A DNA stretch of 8,611 nt, taken from an uncultured Bacteroidales bacterium. Its GTDB lineage: Bacteria; Bacteroidota; Bacteroidia; Bacteroidales; Paludibacteraceae. Below the pieces are notes generated by a model. That model was not told where the DNA came from. It made no database searches and worked only from the letters and a program-made list of their open reading frames with translations. Positions 6,523 to 8,611 of this stretch are shown here, piece after piece. Positions within the stretch are counted from its first letter, which is position 1. Each line of letters begins with the position of its first letter. The DNA is taken from assembly GCA_937915765.1 (NCBI GenBank), contig CALGHE010000151.1, forward strand, positions 1-8,611, given 5' to 3'. The position numbers and the translations under genes were made by a program.

Positions 6523-7380
6523 ATGAGTAATAATTTATTGAAAGGCAAGAGAGGTGTCGTTTTTGGAGCATTGAACGATATGTCTATTGCATGGAAAGTT
6601 GCCGAGAGGGCAGTGGAAGAGGGCGCTTCTATCGTATTGTCAAATACGGCCTTGGCAGTTAGAATGGGAACAGTTAAGCAGCTTAGCGAAAAGTTGAACT
6701 GCGAGGTTATCCCTGCTGACGCAACAAAGGTTGAAGACCTTGAAAATGTGTTTGTTAAGGCTCAGGAGATTTTGGGTGGCAAGATTGACTTTGTTCTTCA
6801 CTCGATAGGTATGTCGCCTAACGTTCGCAAGAAGCGCACTTACGATGATTTAGATTATAACATGTTGAGCACAACGCTTGATATTTCGGCAATCTCTTTC
6901 CATAAGATGTTGCAGTCTGCGAAGAAGTTGGACGCAATTGCAGAGAACGGTTCTGTGGTGGCTCTTACTTACATAGCATCTCAGAGGACTTTGTTCGGTT
7001 ATAATGACATGGCGGACGCTAAGGCTATGCTTGAGTCTATAGCGCGCAGCTTTGGTTATATATACGGTCGTGAAAAGGGTGTGCGTATCAACACCATCTC
7101 TCAGTCGCCAACAATGACAACTGCAGGGGCCGGAATCAAGGGAATCGACCATCTTATGGACTTCTCGGAACGTATGTCGCCGCTTGGCAACGCTACTGCG
7201 GACGAGTGCGCTGACTACTGTATCGTGATGTTCTCTGACCTTACACGCAAGGTTACTATGCAGAATCTGTTCCACGACGGCGGTTTCTCCAGCATGGGTA
7301 TGAGCCTTCGCGCAATGGACCAGTATCAGAAGAGCTTTGACCAATATACGGACGAGAACGGCAAGATTATTTACGGTTGA
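6523..7380 (+). CDS. fabI: Enoyl-[acyl-carrier-protein] reductase (NADH)
   Basis: Catalyses the last step of each fatty-acid elongation cycle, reducing trans-2-enoyl-ACP with NAD(P)H in the cytosol. The 285 residues form an atypical short-chain dehydrogenase fold. FGALNDMSIAWKVAE (14-28) is the FabI cofactor loop, corresponding to the GxxxxxSIAxGIA pattern. HSIGMSP (93-99) follows, and the active site has Tyr150 (ALTY) and the Tyr160-x6-Lys167 pair (YNDMADAK) of FabI. NTISQSPTMTTA (190-201) is the substrate-loop region. Length is somewhat above the 262 of E. coli FabI, with a C-terminal extension ending in YTDENGKIIYG that I associate with Bacteroidales orthologues. The ATG at 6523 has no Shine-Dalgarno sequence. 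It appears to be a single-gene unit with its own promoter and terminator, divergent from the lipoprotein operon. Confidence 0.96.
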   Translation: MSNNLLKGKRGVVFGALNDMSIAWKVAERAVEEGASIVLSNTALAVRMGTVKQLSEKLNCEVIPADATKVEDLENVFVKAQEILGGKIDFVLHSIGMSPNVRKKRTYDDLDYNMLSTTLDISAISFHKMLQSAKKLDAIAENGSVVALTYIASQRTLFGYNDMADAKAMLESIARSFGYIYGREKGVRINTISQSPTMTTAGAGIKGIDHLMDFSERMSPLGNATADECADYCIVMFSDLTRKVTMQNLFHDGGFSSMGMSLRAMDQYQKSFDQYTDENGKIIYG

Positions 7381-7423
7381 TTAGAGAACACAATAAGAAC
7401 AATTGATATTTTTTTTTAGGGGG

Positions 7424-7454
7424 AGGTAGTCTGTTTTTACAGGCTGCCTTTTTT
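7424..7454 (+). terminator. Rho-independent terminator after fabI
   Basis: AGGTAGTCTG (7424-7433) pairs with CAGGCTGCCT (7440-7449) over 10 bp including two U-G pairs, with a six-base loop, followed by a run of six T. It lies 43 bp after the fabI stop. Confidence 0.85.
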
Positions 7455-7494
7455 GTTTCGCCATTCATATCATATAATCAGGCAAGAAACTGAA

Positions 7495-7532
7495 AAAGCG
7501 GCTCGGAATCTTTTTTGACTCGGAGCCGCTTT
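7495..7532 (-). terminator. Rho-independent terminator of the LptD-like gene
   Basis: Outer arms 7495-7504 and 7523-7532 are a perfect 10-bp inverted repeat (AAAGCGGCTC and its complement). Inside it, after one mismatch, a further 5 bp pair around a six-base A loop when read on the minus strand. On that strand five T follow, against three on the plus strand, so it mainly serves the minus-strand gene ending at 7560. It faces the fabI terminator, insulating the convergent pair. Confidence 0.85.
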
Positions 7533-7559
7533 GCTTATAGATGTAAAATATGATATGCC

Positions 7560-8611
7560 TTAATACCAGATAGGGTTGTCGCTCGGGTTGCTGCGCTGTT
7601 CGTACTTCAGGTCTTGCAGCAGCGAAGAGCTTGCGCTTATGACAAAATTGTAAGACTTGTTGTCTCCGAACGGCACAAGATTGAGCGATGCGGACCAGCA
7701 GTGCAGATTACGAGATATGCCGCAAGACGAGTATGCAATCTTTCTGTTGTCAAAGTCATAACCGGAGCTGAAGTTGAAGTTCCAGTTTTTTGTGAATGTT
7801 ATAGACCCCGAAAAGTTCAGCGCCTGAGACACGCGCTTCTTGAACTTAAGGCGTCTTTTGTCAAATTCGTAATCAGAGTAAGCTATAGAATAGTCAAAGC
7901 GGAAGTTCCAAGGCAAGCTGAACTTCTGGTATCCCTGCTCGTCAACACCTTCGCTGTCGCTTTTCTTAGTCTCTTTCTTAGGAGTGTACATCTCGTCTTC
8001 CAGCTCCTGCTCGTACCGGCTTTTCTCTTCTGTGCGGCTGCTGTTCTCTTTCTTCTCCTTCTTCTTGAACGTGTCGTTGTTAAATGAGTAGCCGAAAGAG
8101 GTCTGCGCGCTCGTCAGCCTTGCAATTCGTCCGTTCTTTTGCCATTCTGTTAGACTGGACTTAGTCGGCACGTTGTATTCGTTAAGCTTATATGTGTAAG
8201 GCGTGAAGTTTGCTGTGACTGTCAAATTCACGTTTTTTGTGACTTTGAAACGCACGCTTGTGCTTATGTCTGACCAGTTAAGAGAGTCTGCAAACATATT
8301 ATAGCTTGCGTTCGCCGACAAATTGTCTATAAGCGAAATCTTTTTGTATCCGGTAGAGTCCTTGGTGGAATTTACCTTCATTTCAAGATTGTTTGTCATT
8401 CCGAAGTTCAAGTAACCGCGACCTCCGGAAGACGGAGCGCCAAACACAGCCCCTTGGTAATAGCTGTACTTTACAGGATTGTAAAGACCTGGCTCTGCCG
8501 GGTTGGGGCGATTGTAATATGAATAATACATGTTTTTGGTAGAACCGAAAGATGGTTCGAACCTGTCTATTTCAGGCGACCACGAGAAACCTACTGTAGG
8601 CTGGAACACGT
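7560..8611 (-). CDS. LptD-like LPS-assembly outer-membrane protein, C-terminal part (5' end beyond window)
   Basis: The last 350 or so residues of a large outer-membrane beta-barrel protein; the reading frame runs through the right edge without a genuine start (the first possible codon, a GTG at 8609, is internal). The sequence alternates polar and hydrophobic residues with many Tyr/Phe/Trp, as in barrel strands, and ends in IWY, an aromatic C-terminus typical of outer-membrane proteins. The block ISRNLHCWSASLNLVPFG with SLLQDLKYE after it is what I recognise as the C-terminal end of the Bacteroidetes LptD_2 family, which inserts LPS into the outer leaflet. A strongly charged stretch (about residues 181-224 counted from the 8609 codon; 7938-8069) interrupts the strands and is probably an extended loop. 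Assignment is by pattern; another large barrel protein of this phylum is the main alternative. Confidence 0.75.
   Translation of the reverse strand, partial: VFQPTVGFSWSPEIDRFEPSFGSTKNMYYSYYNRPNPAEPGLYNPVKYSYYQGAVFGAPSSGGRGYLNFGMTNNLEMKVNSTKDSTGYKKISLIDNLSANASYNMFADSLNWSDISTSVRFKVTKNVNLTVTANFTPYTYKLNEYNVPTKSSLTEWQKNGRIARLTSAQTSFGYSFNNDTFKKKEKKENSSRTEEKSRYEQELEDEMYTPKKETKKSDSEGVDEQGYQKFSLPWNFRFDYSIAYSDYEFDKRRLKFKKRVSQALNFSGSITFTKNWNFNFSSGYDFDNRKIAYSSCGISRNLHCWSASLNLVPFGDNKSYNFVISASSSLLQDLKYEQRSNPSDNPIWY

Noticed and set aside
6850..7344. Long open frame antisense to fabI
   Set aside because: It is a shadow of a well-identified gene with no recognisable protein features or promoter.
7614..8087. 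Open frame antisense to the LptD-like gene, with a hydrophobic stretch
   Set aside because: The hydrophobic part is the mirror of the charged Lys/Glu loop; no independent evidence for a gene.

Overview
The window looks like a chromosomal segment of a Bacteroidales bacterium (Bacteroides/Prevotella-like, gut or rumen type). Evidence: an enoyl-ACP reductase of the Bacteroidetes type, an LptD-like protein of the Bacteroidetes type, matches to the Bacteroidetes promoter consensus (TTTG ~19 nt TAnnTTTG) in front of several genes, no Shine-Dalgarno sequences before starts, and AT-rich spacers. No RNA gene, CRISPR array or replication origin was seen.

Layout. (1) 1-1171, minus: secreted GH10 endo-xylanase, cut by the left edge before its C-terminal accessory part ends; its probable promoter is at 1217-1244. 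(2) 1172-1636 is a scarred spacer: a remnant of an IS4-type transposase (about 1297-1425), a duplicated 75-bp copy of the 3' end of a neighbouring lipoprotein gene (1427-1501), and the first copy of a 111-bp repeat (1538-1648). (3) 1637-2770, minus: an AAA_14/DUF4143 ATPase with a PD-(D/E)XK-like C-terminal domain. A second copy of the 111-bp repeat (2799-2909) lies just upstream of it, and its own stop codon lies inside the first copy. (4) 2989-6142, minus: two overlapping lipoprotein genes, an 887-residue YARHG + DUF3160 protein followed by a 169-residue protein with an FG-GAP-like calcium loop, expressed from a clear promoter at 6231-6258. (5) 6143-6522: divergent promoter region. (6) 6523-7380, plus: fabI, with a terminator. 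(7) 7560-8611, minus: C-terminal part of an LptD-like outer-membrane barrel, with its own strong terminator converging on that of fabI.

How it fits together. fabI (fatty acid synthesis) and the LptD-like gene (LPS delivery to the outer membrane) are envelope genes; the two lipoproteins are envelope proteins of unknown role, and the xylanase degrades plant hemicellulose. The part that stands out is 1427-3062: an ATPase gene held between nested direct repeats. The outer pair is the 3' end of the lipoprotein gene (intact on the right, orphan fragment on the left); the inner pair is built from three 32-bp units with AT-rich palindromes. This is the geometry expected when a small element enters at a gene's 3' end and leaves the gene intact, but no recombinase is present inside it. 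The mechanism is therefore inferred; the repeats themselves are read directly.
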